Assembly: GCA_035771175.1 (NCBI GenBank)
Contig: CM069595.1
Location: 3,824,094 to 3,888,093 of the forward strand
Reading direction: 5' to 3'
Origin: Paratinospora sagittata
Lineage: Eukaryota > Streptophyta > Magnoliopsida > Ranunculales > Menispermaceae
Length of the DNA stretch: 64,000 nt
Numbering within the stretch: the stretch's first letter is position 1; each line of letters opens with the position of its first letter. This document shows, one piece after another, positions 49,213 through 61,665 of this stretch. The translations under genes were made by a program, and so were the position numbers. Under the pieces are notes generated by a model. The model was given only the letters and a program-made list of their open reading frames with translations. It was not told where the DNA came from and did not search any database.

Positions 49213-49341
49213 ATGCTTCTTTGTTTCCTCTTCTTCTTCAGACGCCATTTTCATTTTTCACATCATTTCATTTCATCTCTTCTTCTTCTTCTTGTAAGTA
49301 TTCAAATTACAAAAATCAAATTTATAATTCTCTTTCCGTGA
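49213..49341 (+). other. Upstream ORF in the invertase leader
   Basis: The first ATG after the TATA box opens a 42-residue ORF rich in Phe, Leu and His (starts MLLCFLFFFRRHFHF), ending 150 nt before the main start. A consensus donor GTAAGT at 49294 lies inside it. If a leader intron is removed there, the uORF would be changed. Whether it is translated is unknown. Confidence 0.35.
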
Positions 49342-49490
49342 TTTTTCGAAAATTCCTGTTTTTTTTTTGGCTTCTCTGTTATTCAATTTTTGAGATAGAC
49401 AGAGTTATTTTGTAATTAATTGCTGCTTAGATTTGTAATTTTAATTTCAATTCCAAGAAATCTCTGAATCTCGATTTGTTTACTACGGGT

Positions 49491-52400
49491 ATGAATCCGA
49501 GCGGTTCCATGATGGGAATTTCCACCATGAAGCCCTGTTGTAGAATCCTGATCAGTTCCCGAACGTCGTCGTTTTTCGGGTTCGGATCGCCGAAATGCTA
49601 TCATTCTTCAATGGTTATTGATAATTTGTCGAGATCTCGATCTCGATCGAAGTTAGTTCAGGATCGTAGTAGTAATTTACGGATCATGGGTTTTAGACGT
49701 GTAATTGATCCCGATCAAGGTCGATTTCTTGTAGCCAATTCGAACTGGGGCCAAGCTAGGGTTTTTTCAGGTTATTGTTGTTGTGGTAGTACTAGTAGTA
49801 GTAGTAATAAGGTTGGGAGGAGGGGTGTTTCGGTGATTACGAATGTTGCGTCGGATATTCGGCGACATTCGACTTCGGTTGAAGGTCATGTGAATGATAA
49901 GAGTTTCGAGAGGATTTATGTTCAGGGTGGGATGAATGTGAAGCCTTTGGTGGTTGAGAGGATTGAGAGAGGTGTAGATATAGGAGAAGGAGAAGAAAAA
50001 GCTAGGGTTGAAGGTAGTGGTGGTGGGGTTGGTGTGGATGTAGAGAATTCGGAGGGTTTAAATGGGGCTAAGGGCTTGGAGAATAAGAGGGAGTTATCGG
50101 CAATTGAAAAAGAGGCTTGGAAGTTGTTAAATGAATCGGTTGTGATGTATTGTGGGAGCCCGGTTGGGACTGTTGCGGCGAATGATCCAGCTGATAAGCA
50201 GCCGCTTAATTATGATCAGGTGTTTATTCGGGATTTTGTTCCATCGGCACTCGCCTTTCTGCTGAAAGGGGAAGGGGAGATTGTGAGGAATTTTCTGCTT
50301 CATACTTTGCAACTGCAGGTTAGATATTGCCATTCTCTTGTTTTAATTTTATAGGATGAAATTGGTGTAATTTTGTTTTTTTGAAAAGTTTTTGTGATTG
50401 ATGTCAGAGTTGGGAGAAAACTGTGGACTGTTACAGTCCAGGGCAAGGGCTGATGCCTGCAAGTTTTAAAGTTAGAAGTGTGCCTCTGGATGGAAGTAAT
50501 GGAGCATTTGAGGAAGTTCTAGATCCAGATTTTGGGGAATCGGCAATCGGGCGTGTTGCTCCCGTTGATTCTGGTTAGTATGTTATAAATCTGTAGCTGG
50601 TTACTATTTTTTAATCTACACTTTTATGGTTTCTATTGTTATTTCTTTTCATTTGTCACATTTGCAGTTATCCATCTTGTACTCTTTAGGTCGCATTTGC
50701 ACATGTCCATTTTGTAATTTTTGAAAGAGTATTAGATTTAATGGAATTTTGCTTGAAAAGCATTGGAAATGGATGGAGGTTTAAATAAGGACATATTACT
50801 GTAAACAGGGCTTTGGTGGATCATTCTTTTACGAGCTTATGGAAAGATCATTGGAGATTATGCACTTCAAGAAAGAGTGGATATTCAAACAGGCATCAAG
50901 TTGATTCTGAATTTGTGTCTTACTGATGGGTTTGATATGTTCCCTTCTCTATTGGTCACTGATGGCTCCTGCATGATAGATCGGAGGATGGGTATCCATG
51001 GACATCCCCTTGAGATCCAAGTAAGTTCACACTACTTCATATGAATTTTTTTTTTTTTTTTTAAATTTGAAGAAATATTATCTTTGAGTTGTGAATGGAG
51101 GCTTCTTATTCCTCTGAATACTACAGCAGGTGCATCTGTTTCACAAGAAAACGTAACATTTATTCATAGAATTATACCAACAACAAAACCAATAACAACA
51201 TTGAAAGTAATAGTTATATGTTTAATTAATTGAGATAGTATTTATGAATATTAAAGAAATTTTAAGTTGGTTGGATAAATTTAAGGTTTAAAATACGGCA
51301 TGGGATCGGCAAATCTGTTTTATTTGTATTAGAAAATAGTAATCTGACATTGAACTAACACTTGCATAATTTCTGAGTCATACTATTAAAGTAGGAAGCT
51401 TCAGAATTGTACAATTCTAGAAACATAGTAGAAGCTGAGTTTGGTCAGCAGAATATTAGTTTCTAGTATCAGCAGCCATAGCAGAAGAAAGAAGTGGCAA
51501 TGGTCAGACCTTGAAGGAGCTACTGAGAAAGAAAGAAAGACGACCATGGTTGTTGATGATATTTCCTTAACTATGATAACTGAATAATATCTGGGGCATC
51601 TGGTGTATCTACTTTAAGAAGTTCAGGTAGAGAGAGTCAGAAAAGTGAAAGTGAGGGAGAAGTCGATGTTGTTGCTATTGTTGGACTACAAGTCAATGTG
51701 CTTCATAATATAAAAAGACACGTAGTTATATGTTACAAGCAAGTACAAATGTTAATGTTTACTTCGGAGGTAATTAATGAAGTCACTGTAGCCTCATGGC
51801 TCATTTTTTACATACAAAAGTGTGCACTTTTGATAGCACTGGCCGAAGGACAAGATCATAAGTGGCAGATGCTTAGGAATGATTGAGGGAAAAATGTTGG
51901 AAGGGCATTGCAAACATGATGATATCCTCAGAATTCTCAAGCTGCGGATGGGATTTATTACTCATGTCTAGATTGGGGTTGTGATTGGATTCTCAGTTTT
52001 GCTGTGTGGGCCCCAATGCTTTTATGAATATTTAGTAGAGTTTCATTTTTTCTTAAGTTATTAATTTTAAAATATATTTTGTAAACAATAAGGGTTTTCA
52101 AAGTCTTGATTATCTTGTAGACATGGACAAAAGCACAATCAGAGAGAAGAATAACTTTGTTAGTGGCAATATTTTCTTTCATCATTTGGGCATTGCCACC
52201 TTCTTTACCCTTGTTTGTATTTGGAAAGTGGCAACATGGATGCTACATTGCCAGCGCTTTGTATCAAGCCATATTTTCATCAAAAGATGTATTTTCATAT
52301 TTTCACGTGTCTACCTCCTACCATGACATTTTGAGTATCCTATTCGTCTTTTAAATCCTTTCACCTAATGCCATGTTCTCCTTACTAGTGTAATAACTAT

Positions 52401-55400
52401 CAAAATGTAATTGGTTGTAAGTAAAGATAGATTTGAATTAGTATTCATGTCATTGAAATGTAAAATGCATATATTAGTGTACTATGCCTAATTATTTTAT
52501 AGATTAAGGGGCCTTTCTCAATGCTGTTCACCGCAACTCACAAATGTCTTGCAAAATAAAGAGAAAAACTTTAGCATGTCATCGACAGTTTGATGCATCA
52601 GTTAGTACTTGGCTAGAAAAATGAAAGAGAAAGAAGCAATTTTAAACCATCGTGTTAAAGAATGATTTGTTATGTTTCTTATATGGCTTAGGATCCTCTT
52701 TCTTATTTCTCAAGCATGAGTGTGAAAGCTATTCTTCTGTGTTCAAAGATAGCCTTTCTTATTTGCTACATCCTTCCCAGCAACATCCAGGCTATGTATG
52801 GGCATACCTGTTTTTCTGAAGGAAACTTTAAATATGAGGAAAGCTGGCTTGTGTGGGGGTCAAATTTTGAGCCACATTCCATCTCACAAGTTTTTGGCTA
52901 AACAACTTATCATTTCTGTAGAAACTCTGGTCTACTGCCATTGATTGGGTAATTGTATTTGTTTATATGTTATTGATATTGTTTTGAAGTTTTATTTGTG
53001 ACTGTCCTATACATGTGGACTTGGGATGAGTATTGCTTCCTTGTCAATTGGATCAGGCATCTCTTCTGTATTGTAATTGCATGTTAATTTGGTCTCTCAA
53101 GTTGCATATAGGAAGATGCAGTTCTTGTTAGGCATGATTTTGTAATTGGTAAAAACCATCTATTCTAGGGTCTAGAAAAAGCAAAAAAGAAAATAAATAA
53201 TAATATAGTTTTTGTGATGAATTGAGCCTCAGAATTTATGCAAATTGTAAGATTTGATAAAATCATATAGTTGTAGGTTAAATTGAAATTTATGATCCAA
53301 AGTGCATAGTGGGTCAAATTATTAGTAGAATTTCAACTAAATTTTCTTGCACTGCTTGTTTCTTGATTTCTCAATGTTCCACCCCCCTATCCTGTTGAAT
53401 TTTCCATGCAGCTTGATTGGTAATCTCTACTCCAATTCATCCACTCAACTACTTCTATTAGTTGCATCTTCGCCTTCATCTCCACATCTAAGAATGATCG
53501 TTCTAAACACTAGAATTGGACTTTCTTCATATTTAGTAATTTTCAATTTTTTCTTGTAAGATGTTCTTGGGAGCTTGCCATTTGAAGCTGCAATACATAC
53601 ATATTGGGTTCATTTTTACTCTGGTTCTATCACTTAGTATGTTATTTTTTGCACATAATTTGCATCAAGAATTCTCCCTTTGAAAACGTGCGGCTCCATA
53701 CTTTGGATGATGGGAATGATATATCTATCTAATTTCTATTTTCTTTTTCTTTCTTTTCATTTTTTTCTCCTAATTTTTGGTTTGGGGAGAAAGGTGTGTG
53801 ATGGTAAAAACTCTAGGATCCAAGTAGAAGAGGCACTTGTGAAATTTTGTACGTTTGCGTTTGATACCACCAACAGTTATATAGGTTTGAAAACATGTCG
53901 TAAGGCATGTACAAAATGGCTAATGACAGGTCATTGGATTTATTGCTCTTCTCCTTGCATATTAAATTTCTTTCATCTGAGCTTGAGAAGATCCTAAAAT
54001 GTATGCTCAGCTCTAGAAATCCTTGCATTATTCGTGATCTTGTAGTGTGGGGGTTCCACTTATAAAAATCAAAATCAGTTTCTTTACTTGTTACCCAATT
54101 GGCCTGGTCTATCTATATGATTGGATTGACATCTGGCTTTAATCTCTCAATTTTGTATATTCCTCCTATTCTTCATATTCTCTAGTTAATTAAGTTTGAA
54201 TTTCTAGGCTCTATTCTATGCTGCCCTGAGGAGCGCCCGTGAGATGCTTGCAGTTGATGATGGATCCAAGAATCTGGTGAGAGCCATCAACAATAGACTG
54301 AGTGCATTGTCATTCCACATCAGGGAGTATTATTGGGTGGACATGAAGAAGATCAACGAAATATACCGCTACAAAACAGAGGAGTATTCTACAAATGCTA
54401 CCAACAAGTTCAACATCTATCCTGATCAAATACCTAGCTGGCTGGTAGATTGGGTGCCGGACAAAGGTGGTTATCTCATTGGAAACCTTCAACCTGCTCA
54501 CATGGATTTTAGGTTCTTCACACTTGGGAACCTTTGGGCAATTGTTTCATCCTTGGGAACTCCAAGACAGAACCAGGGTATTCTGAATCTGATTGAGGAC
54601 AAGTGGGATGATCTAATGGGTCAAATGCCTCTGAAGATATGCTATCCTGCTTTGGAATATGAGGAGTGGCGTATAATAACTGGCAGTGATCCAAAGAATA
54701 CGTGAGTTTTTGTCCATTGTTCCACTCTTATCATATTTCTTTCCCCATCCTCCGTAGGATTTCAACAAAGAAAGTATGGTTTTCAGAATTAGTTACTTGC
54801 TGAATAATGCCACTTGTGCTCATTCTTAAATATTTGATTGTTGCAGCCCTTGGTCTTATCATAATGGTGGATCCTGGCCAACACTTCTGTGGCAGGTACT
54901 ATTCTTATTGATTTTCAGTATGTTGCAAGTGCATGGTCATGAGAGGGGATGAACGAGTCTTATGACCTGAAATTATCATACCTACTCCAATAATTGATGC
55001 ATCGCATCTCCTCGGCCAAAGTTGTCCTTATTGGATAAACGTCACCGTCCTATTCTGTTGCCTTCCTTTAGCCAATCTCAATTGGTTAGGAAAAAAAGAA
55101 AAAAAGAAGAAAAAAAGAAAGAAAACAAAAAGGAATGAAAACAAATCAGTGGCCAGAGGAGATTTTTTTAGGGGGAACCTATTGAACAGTGGATGAAGTG
55201 TCCTCCACATTCACATGTTAGGTGTTTGTGGGTTTTGTCCCCCCCCCCCCCCCCCCCCGCGTTTGGGTTGTTCTTTTAACTCTCATGGTTTTCTTTTAAC
55301 TCTCATGGTTTATCTTATGCCTTAAATATCTTCTCTGTTTTGGCATCATTTCAGTTCACACTAGCTTGCATTAAGATGGGGAGACCTGAATTAGCTGAGA

Positions 55401-55681
55401 AAGCTGTTGCTCAAGCTGAGAAGAGGCTCTCGGTGGACAAGTGGCCTGAATATTACGACACCCGAAATGGCCGATTTATAGGGAAGCAGTCGCGGCTTAA
55501 CCAGACTTGGACAATTGCAGGGTTTCTGACCTCTAAAATGCTCCTGGAGAAGCCAGAGTTAGCTTCACTGCTGACGTGGGACGAAGATTTGGAGCTTCTT
55601 GAAACCTGCATCTGTGCACTCAGCAAAACTGCTCGGACAAAGTGTTCCCGCGGTGCAGCCAGGTCGCAGATTCTCGTCTGA
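49491..55681 (+). CDS. Alkaline/neutral invertase, A-type (GH100), probably mitochondrial
   Basis: Splits sucrose into glucose and fructose at neutral pH. Six exons, 49491-50318, 50408-50573, 50809-51020, 54208-54701, 54847-54895 and 55355-55681, give 691 residues with all phases matching. The start is the ATG opening MNPSGSMMG; no ATG lies upstream in frame. The N-terminus ([19 protein letters not shown]) matches the organelle-targeted A-clade (Arabidopsis INVA/INVC type) as I recall it. A variable Gly/Val/Glu-rich linker follows. The GH100 catalytic domain begins near residue 205 ([19 protein letters not shown]) and contains [63 protein letters not shown] and [12 protein letters not shown]. 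The C-terminus is the usual Cys/Ser-rich tail. Intron 3 is 3.2 kb and holds no recognisable gene. Mitochondrial rather than plastid targeting is inferred from clade. Confidence 0.95.
55239..55258. repeat. Homopolymer C20 tract in invertase intron 5
   Basis: Twenty consecutive C on the plus strand, the same length as the tract at 6856-6875. It is followed by a 20-bp tandem duplication (55271-55310). Confidence 0.95.
55271..55310. repeat. Perfect 20-bp tandem duplication in invertase intron 5
   Basis: The unit TTCTTTTAACTCTCATGGTT occurs twice in a row with no mismatch, about 45 bp before the exon 6 acceptor. It covers much of the polypyrimidine/branch region of the intron. Confidence 0.95.
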
Positions 55682-56094
55682 GTTGCCCCTTTCACCTCTT
55701 GTATATAGTACTACTACTATTATAACACGTTCAAATTATACACACAAGAAAGAAGAAGCATTCTTTTCTTAGACTTTAGGAAAATGTGACGTGTAGCGTC
55801 TATTTTTTCTAAAGAGGAAAAAAAAATGCAGTTATTATACAACATTATATATTTGGTGAACAACTAGTTTAGTTTGCTTAACATATGTTAACAATTGTTG
55901 TACAATATTTATTTATTTAATTGATTCTGAAACCGGCCATTTAAAGAGAGACGCCGGCTCTGAAATTACATATATAACTTGGAGTGGCAGTGATTCTATT
56001 CCTGTGCTTTCTAATCTTATCATGAAATTACATGAACCACAATTTGCCAAAAGAAACACTAGAGTATATAAACTCTTCAAAACATATACTTACT

Positions 56095-56945
56095 CTAATC
56101 CCTCACCCAATTATTTACTGAAGAACTATTAGAAATTGTTGATGCTGCAACCCAATATATTTCCTCCCATAAATCGTACATCTCCCACTCTGTCTCTCGG
56201 AAGATCCTCGAATTCCTTTCAATCCGCAGCCCCCAAGTGGTTGCAAATGAGATAATTCTACAAACATCTTTCACTCTTCCGGACCCCGAGGCATTTTGTG
56301 CCAATAAAATGCACTCCTCACATGATGATGGCCTGAAGAACATGCCTGTACACATGTACTCCCATCTTTGCCACATCTCCCTACCCACACAACACTGTAT
56401 GAATAAATGATTTATCAATTCACCATCAAGTTTGCACAAGGGGTAACAATGGGGAGAAATAGCTCTATATGGAGACCTCTTTTGCATCATATACGCCGTG
56501 TTCAACTTCTTATGCACCAAAGTCCATCCAAAAAATTTTACCTTAGAGGGAAGATGAGCACTCCACAAGCATGAGGTAATGGAAGGGTTTATGATTTGTG
56601 GATAGTCGGTGATGCAATCAAGGAAAGATTTACACGAGAAGACCCCATTTGGAAGCAACGACCATCTAAACCTATCTTGTTCATGGGTCAACCGAATATT
56701 TGATAGTAGTGACACAAGGTTATCAAGTTGACTGACGGATCTAGATGGAACACGTCTTAAGAAATGGAAATTCCAATAGGTGTCTCAAGGTGAGTTAATA
56801 TCCGATACAAAGGCCGCAATGGGAAGCTGGTGGGTTGAGGACAATTGGTAAAGTCTAGGGAAACTTGTAGCCAAAGTAGAATATCCAAACCATTTATCCT
56901 CCCAAAATCGAAAGGATAAACCATTTTCTATTGTTGGGGTAATGT
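56095..56945 (-). pseudogene. 5'-truncated LINE fragment with zf-RVT domain
   Basis: Minus-strand coding from about 56945 reads LSFRFWEDKWFG, then RFRWSLLPNGVFSCKSF, LWSAHLPSKVKFFGWTL, LCKLDGELINHLFIQCC and SFATTWGLRIERNSRIF. This is the classic reverse-transcriptase zinc-binding C-terminus of plant LINE-1-type polyproteins. A TGA in frame (56785-56787) and loss of the endonuclease and reverse transcriptase show it is dead. The last 206 codons are still open, so it is not very old. It is related to the fragment in UPL6 intron 4 but longer and better preserved. It lies tail-to-tail with the invertase gene. Confidence 0.85.
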
Positions 56946-59081
56946 TTGGCCTTCAAGTGATATAGATTCAGTTTTCTCTTGCAGCTTATAATTTAATCAA
57001 TCATTTGGCTCAGTACTATCAAATAAGGTGGTGCATGTGGTGTCTATACTGTGAAATATATCATTGTGTGATCCCACAAAGAGACTGCACTTATTGGGCT
57101 AGGGTTGTTGGTTATAAGTGGTTTTCTTGTTAGTAGTAGATAATTTTTGTAAAGGCTTGTCATTTGAGAAAAAAGGAAAAAAAGAAAAAAAGAAAAAAAA
57201 ATAGCAGGTTGGAGTTTGATTAACCAGCTACTGAGTTCATGCCTTTTTCCTATCAATATAATTGTGCTACTTGATAGGTATTGAAGGTATTAATCTCCTA
57301 CTAAAAGAAATATAGATTGGGATTATTGGGCATAGGCCCTTTTTTAACTTTGTGGGGGACATGTATATGCCTGCTTGGTTTGCAGGTTTTTAATTTATTT
57401 TTTGGCTCTAAATATGTTTTAAAACATATCTTGTTGTGGCGCTTTAGAAATTGCAATCATACACATGTTGAACAAGTTGGCAAAGAGTCCATGAATTGTC
57501 CAATGTCAAATCAAGCATAAAAAAAAAATTCCAAATTTTTCCAGAATGTAACTTGGATTTACCTCCCCTAAAGTTCACATGATGTGAAACCCCCTCCCTA
57601 TGGTCCCTAGATATTGAACAAAGAGGGGATCCCAGTGGATTGGAGCTATAAAGAAGATATGTCTTCCAAGTGTTTTGTTGTGATTTGAAAGGGAGAGTGG
57701 ATACACGGATAAGGATAAAGAGACTGAAGCTATTAGCTACTCAGCCTCTGACATAAGGAGCAGAAGGGGAAGAAGAGGCAAAGGTGGTGTGGATAGGGTT
57801 GCAGTAACTCTACTGCAACACTGACTCATGAACTGAACTTAAAAAAAAAAAAAAAAAAAATCATATGAGAGGGCAATGGTACAGAAAATCATGGATAGAA
57901 ATTTGAAAAGACATGATGATGAGTCTGAGGAGCCACCACCACCAACCCAAAAACACCCCTGGATTCATAGGGATACCCTTAAATTAACTCACCTTTTCCC
58001 ACCCGTTATAGATTCCTCTGAAGTTTTAAGTAACTTGTATGCACCTGTTTCACTAATCTATTGTTCAAACTTCAATTGTGTTTGTTATTGTTACTGTTAT
58101 TGTTATTATTATTTTACTTTCCTCCTCATGATCATAGGTGCTTCCATCTCATCATTAATACTGGCTAGCTAATAGCTTGGAGCCAGAGCTTCTCCCCCAC
58201 CCAATTTCTGTATTTTTTTTTTTTTTTAAATTTCTTGGTGGGGAGGGGTTAGGGTCCACTGTGGGGATTCTTGTCCATTTTATTTTGAAGTCTTAAAGCA
58301 AATGAATATAAACTGAAAAAATAAAGATTTAAAGGCATAGTAACTTAATTTACATAGGACAACTCCATAAGGTACAATAACTTTAATGGTATACTTGGTG
58401 CTTAGCTTCTCTGGTGTGTATTGAGGTGGGAGGTTCCGGACTCCTATCCATTTAACAAGGGAGGGTTTATTTTAGCTGAGTAAGCAGAGTCTAAGTCATA
58501 TTCGTGGTTTTCATGATCTTTTTTTTAGGTCACATACGCTCTCTGTCGTTGTGTCCACCATCTCGCCTATTTGGGGTCTAAGCTCCTTTTGACCCTTTTA
58601 TTTGAAGTTTTTAATTTGAATTTACTTATGTTCTTTGTCATTGAGTACTACTTAGATGATAACTCTGATTAACTCAAATCATGACAAAGTGAAGAACTTA
58701 ATTAATAAGAATCTTTTCTATCTCTACAGAGATAGAAATAAGCTTTATTTACTTTTCAAGGCGACAAAATCATGTGAAAAATATTTGATTGGCTTCAAAT
58801 CATTCTTTCTTTCTATATTTTTAAAACACAGCACTCTTTACATGTACGCTGTGGAAGATCCCAAAGAAAAAAGAAGAAGAAGAAGAAGAAGGAAAATTAA
58901 TTTCAACCATGAGTACACTGTGATTAATATTCATTATTACATATATACATCCAATCAGTTCAACTTATATATTGTCACTTAAATTGCTTGTGCAGTTTTC
59001 TTCTTAAAATTAAAATGAAGGGTATACATATATAACTTGAAACCAAATGTATTAAGAAAAAGAAGAATACTCCTAATTAAT
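56946..59081. other. Intergenic region right of the LINE fragment
   Basis: No recognisable gene. It contains A- and T-runs (about 57841-57860, 58210-58227) and an ORF at 57876-58172 whose C-terminal half is low-complexity (Cys/Tyr codon repeats from TGTTAT arrays). A 57.65-57.85 kb stretch of balanced composition precedes it. I see no support for a gene. Confidence 0.5.
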
Positions 59082-59363
59082 TTAAGGCCAAATGCAGCAT
59101 TCAGCTAATTTCCACATCCCACCCTGATCATGAAATATGTTATAAATACTTCCAATACTCGTGTGATCATGATCATGTTCTTCAAATACACTGCAATTTG
59201 CCACATGAATTGAAGAATCTCTTTGCCTTGTTCCATTTCGATCTTCGTTATGTTGGATCTCCAAGAACTGTGAACTCTTGCTTGCTGCTGGTTCCTCATG
59301 ATCAATGTGCTTCTTCTTCCTCATTAGAGCTTCCAAGAACAGCACCAGTGAAGCCATGCTCAC
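59082..59363 (-). CDS. Uncharacterised small ORF with upstream TATA box (93 aa)
   Basis: A minus-strand ORF of 93 codons begins MSMASLVLFLEALMRKKKH. It has a short hydrophobic N-terminal helix, then a basic patch, a charged Glu/Gln/Asp/His-rich middle (EEHDHDH) and a Trp/Cys-containing tail (WKLAECCIWP). The sequence is of balanced complexity, unlike random ORFs here. On the minus strand TATATAAA (rc of 59428-59435) lies about 65 bp upstream of the ATG, giving a short leader. I do not recognise the family. It could be a lineage-specific small protein, the last exon of something larger, or chance. Confidence 0.35.
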   Translation of the reverse strand: MSMASLVLFLEALMRKKKHIDHEEPAASKSSQFLEIQHNEDRNGTRQRDSSIHVANCSVFEEHDHDHTSIGSIYNIFHDQGGMWKLAECCIWP

Positions 59364-59427
59364 ATTGGATTACTGATCATTCACAAGAGTAGTTAGTAAG
59401 TTGATAACCTAGCTAGCTTCCCCTTCA

Positions 59428-59435
59428 TTTATATA
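59428..59435 (-). promoter_or_regulatory. TATA box in front of the small ORF
   Basis: TATATAAA on the minus strand, embedded in CCAAATATATAAATGAAGGG, about 65 bp before the ATG of the 93-codon ORF. Confidence 0.35.
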
Positions 59436-59439
59436 TTTG

Positions 59440-61660
59440 GTTAAGTACCTCAACCACCTTAATTGCCAATCTTATTTATCCATGATCATTCTCAATTCAT
59501 GTAGGGGTTGGCAAGGTAAAAATGACTGAAATGTACATATAGTAGCTATAATTAATGCTTGGCATAAAAGGGCATATATACTTTCTATCTTACTTTATTA
59601 TAGTCATTTTTTTTTTATGAAAAATACATTAATTTTGTATTTTCCATAGAGGGCACAATGGGTATTTAACTTATATATATGTATATGTATATAGAGAAGA
59701 ATTTAAGGAGTAGGTTTTTAAATAATTTCATGTTGTGTCATGAGATATGTTTTGTAGGTTATTAAATTATTTCATGTGAGATGTTTGGATGAGGGTTGGC
59801 CATCAAAGCCTCTTTCCATGAGTCAAAATGTGTTCAACCACCATGAAGATTAAGCATATATTAACTTTTAAGCTGTTTTAATTTGAATGAATTATAATGC
59901 TAAACTGGGTCTTGTCTTCTCATTTCGCTTTTCTTTTTCTGATTCTTCTGTTTTTTTTTTTTCCTTTCTTTTTGTATTGACTAACTGTAGTCGTTTAATC
60001 TAGTAATCATAGATTTGTTGTCCAAATCACATCTTATTCAAGTTGACCATCTAATTGTCTCACATCAAATCATGATTAACTCTAATCCCTCTTGTTGCAA
60101 TTACTATTTATTAAATTATAATGTCTTAGAAAGTTGACATTAATAATTTAATTGTTGCAAATTGTGTCTTATTCTTCTTTCTTGATTTTATTGTTATTAT
60201 TATTATTATAACATACATAATTATTCTACATCATATATATCTTTATTTAACATCTTAGTGGCTAGCTCAATTAATGTCATTTTCTAAGTCCTGTGAAGAA
60301 GATAAAAATGATGAATGACCCAAAACAAAATGAAGATATGTGTGTCATGTTATCGATATCAATGAAATATAAGTGAGGTCTCTATCACAAAGAGACCACA
60401 TAATCATTCTAATTAATTACCTAGTTTAATTCTTTGTGTTGACATGTTTAGTGCTAATTAATCACATCATGTTAATCAATGATACTTTGTTTTCTCCATA
60501 GATAAGAAATAAAGTAACCCAAAAGCACACTTTAAGTAAAATTTCTGATGACTTTCTTCACCTAACACTTGAAAGTTATATATGTCACAAAACACATTAG
60601 TTGGTTGATGGGACAACCAACACTCATTTCATAGTCATGGTTGGTAAACTTGATTAAGCCTAACCATTATAATTCTTCACATAATTATTTACTAAACCAA
60701 TTAAGCTGTCTATTTTAGATGGATTAGTGATCGTGATTATGATTGTGACACGCACACACACATACACAATTAGCACAATCGTCATCAGTCAAAAGTGCCA
60801 GTTAACATAAGGTTGTAATGCAATAACTTTAAGAGTACAAAGATGAATTGCACATTGTATGATTGCACGATTGTCTTATTGACATAAATATCTAATTAAA
60901 ACCTTATTAATATAAAGTAATCTTAAATTGAATGATATGAACATAGAGAGAATATGTATTTTATTTTTTATTTTTTATTTTTTGGGTTTGTTAGTGTGTC
61001 AATATGCATGAAAAAAAAAAGTTCTTTTTCAAGATGTGCAGTTCCTTTCAGACAAAAAGAATATACACAACCATCAAAACAATGTACTTATTAATCAACT
61101 GATATTTTGGGGAAGGTGATGAGTGAATAGAAAATCAAAGAAATTAAATTAAGAACTTCAATGAAATAGGAAAAAAAAAAAAAAAAAAGATATAGGAGAA
61201 GAGAAAGATTACTTTGCATTCTTATTTAAATTACACTCATCAAAAGGCCAGGATTACATAAATTAAGGACTAGTGCTAGTTCTACAAACCATTTTACATA
61301 AACATTTTAAAAAAAAAAAAAAAGCGCCAATAACCAGAACATACAATAACTATTTTTTTCTTAAAAAAAAGAAAAGAAAATAAATAAAGGAACCTCTACA
61401 AATCACAAAATTAAAGCACCCCCAGCAGCTCATGCTCTAGCTAGTCCCACTTCCATTGATCATCAAAGTCCCCCATGGATGCACTGGTACTTGATCATCA
61501 AGACCCATCTCCTCTGCTTGCTTGCTAGCTACCTAGCTATATATTAGTATTCCTCCTTTAAATAACCAGTTATTTATACAACTGCATGATAATTAATTCA
61601 CCTTAATTTCCCTGTACGATCGATCTCCACAAATATAAATATAATATAGTAGATCATCAT
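59440..61660. other. Intergenic region upstream of the small ORF and downstream of GA 2-oxidase
   Basis: AT-rich DNA without a recognisable gene. There are short A-runs (61168-61189, 61309-61324), a CACACA stretch near 60750-60765 and AT-rich spacer. The last 300 bp probably include the 3' UTR of the gibberellin oxidase gene. Confidence 0.5.
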
Positions 61661-61665
61661 TAAAA

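Noticed and set aside
49476..49490. Five extra codons in front of the invertase start
   Set aside because: The codon at 49476 is TTG, not ATG; the first in-frame ATG is at 49491 and fits the clade.
57876..58172. 98-codon plus-strand ORF starting MVQKIMDRNLKRHDDE
   Set aside because: The first half is plausible, but the second half is a translated TGTTAT/ATT repeat array. No promoter or family resemblance.
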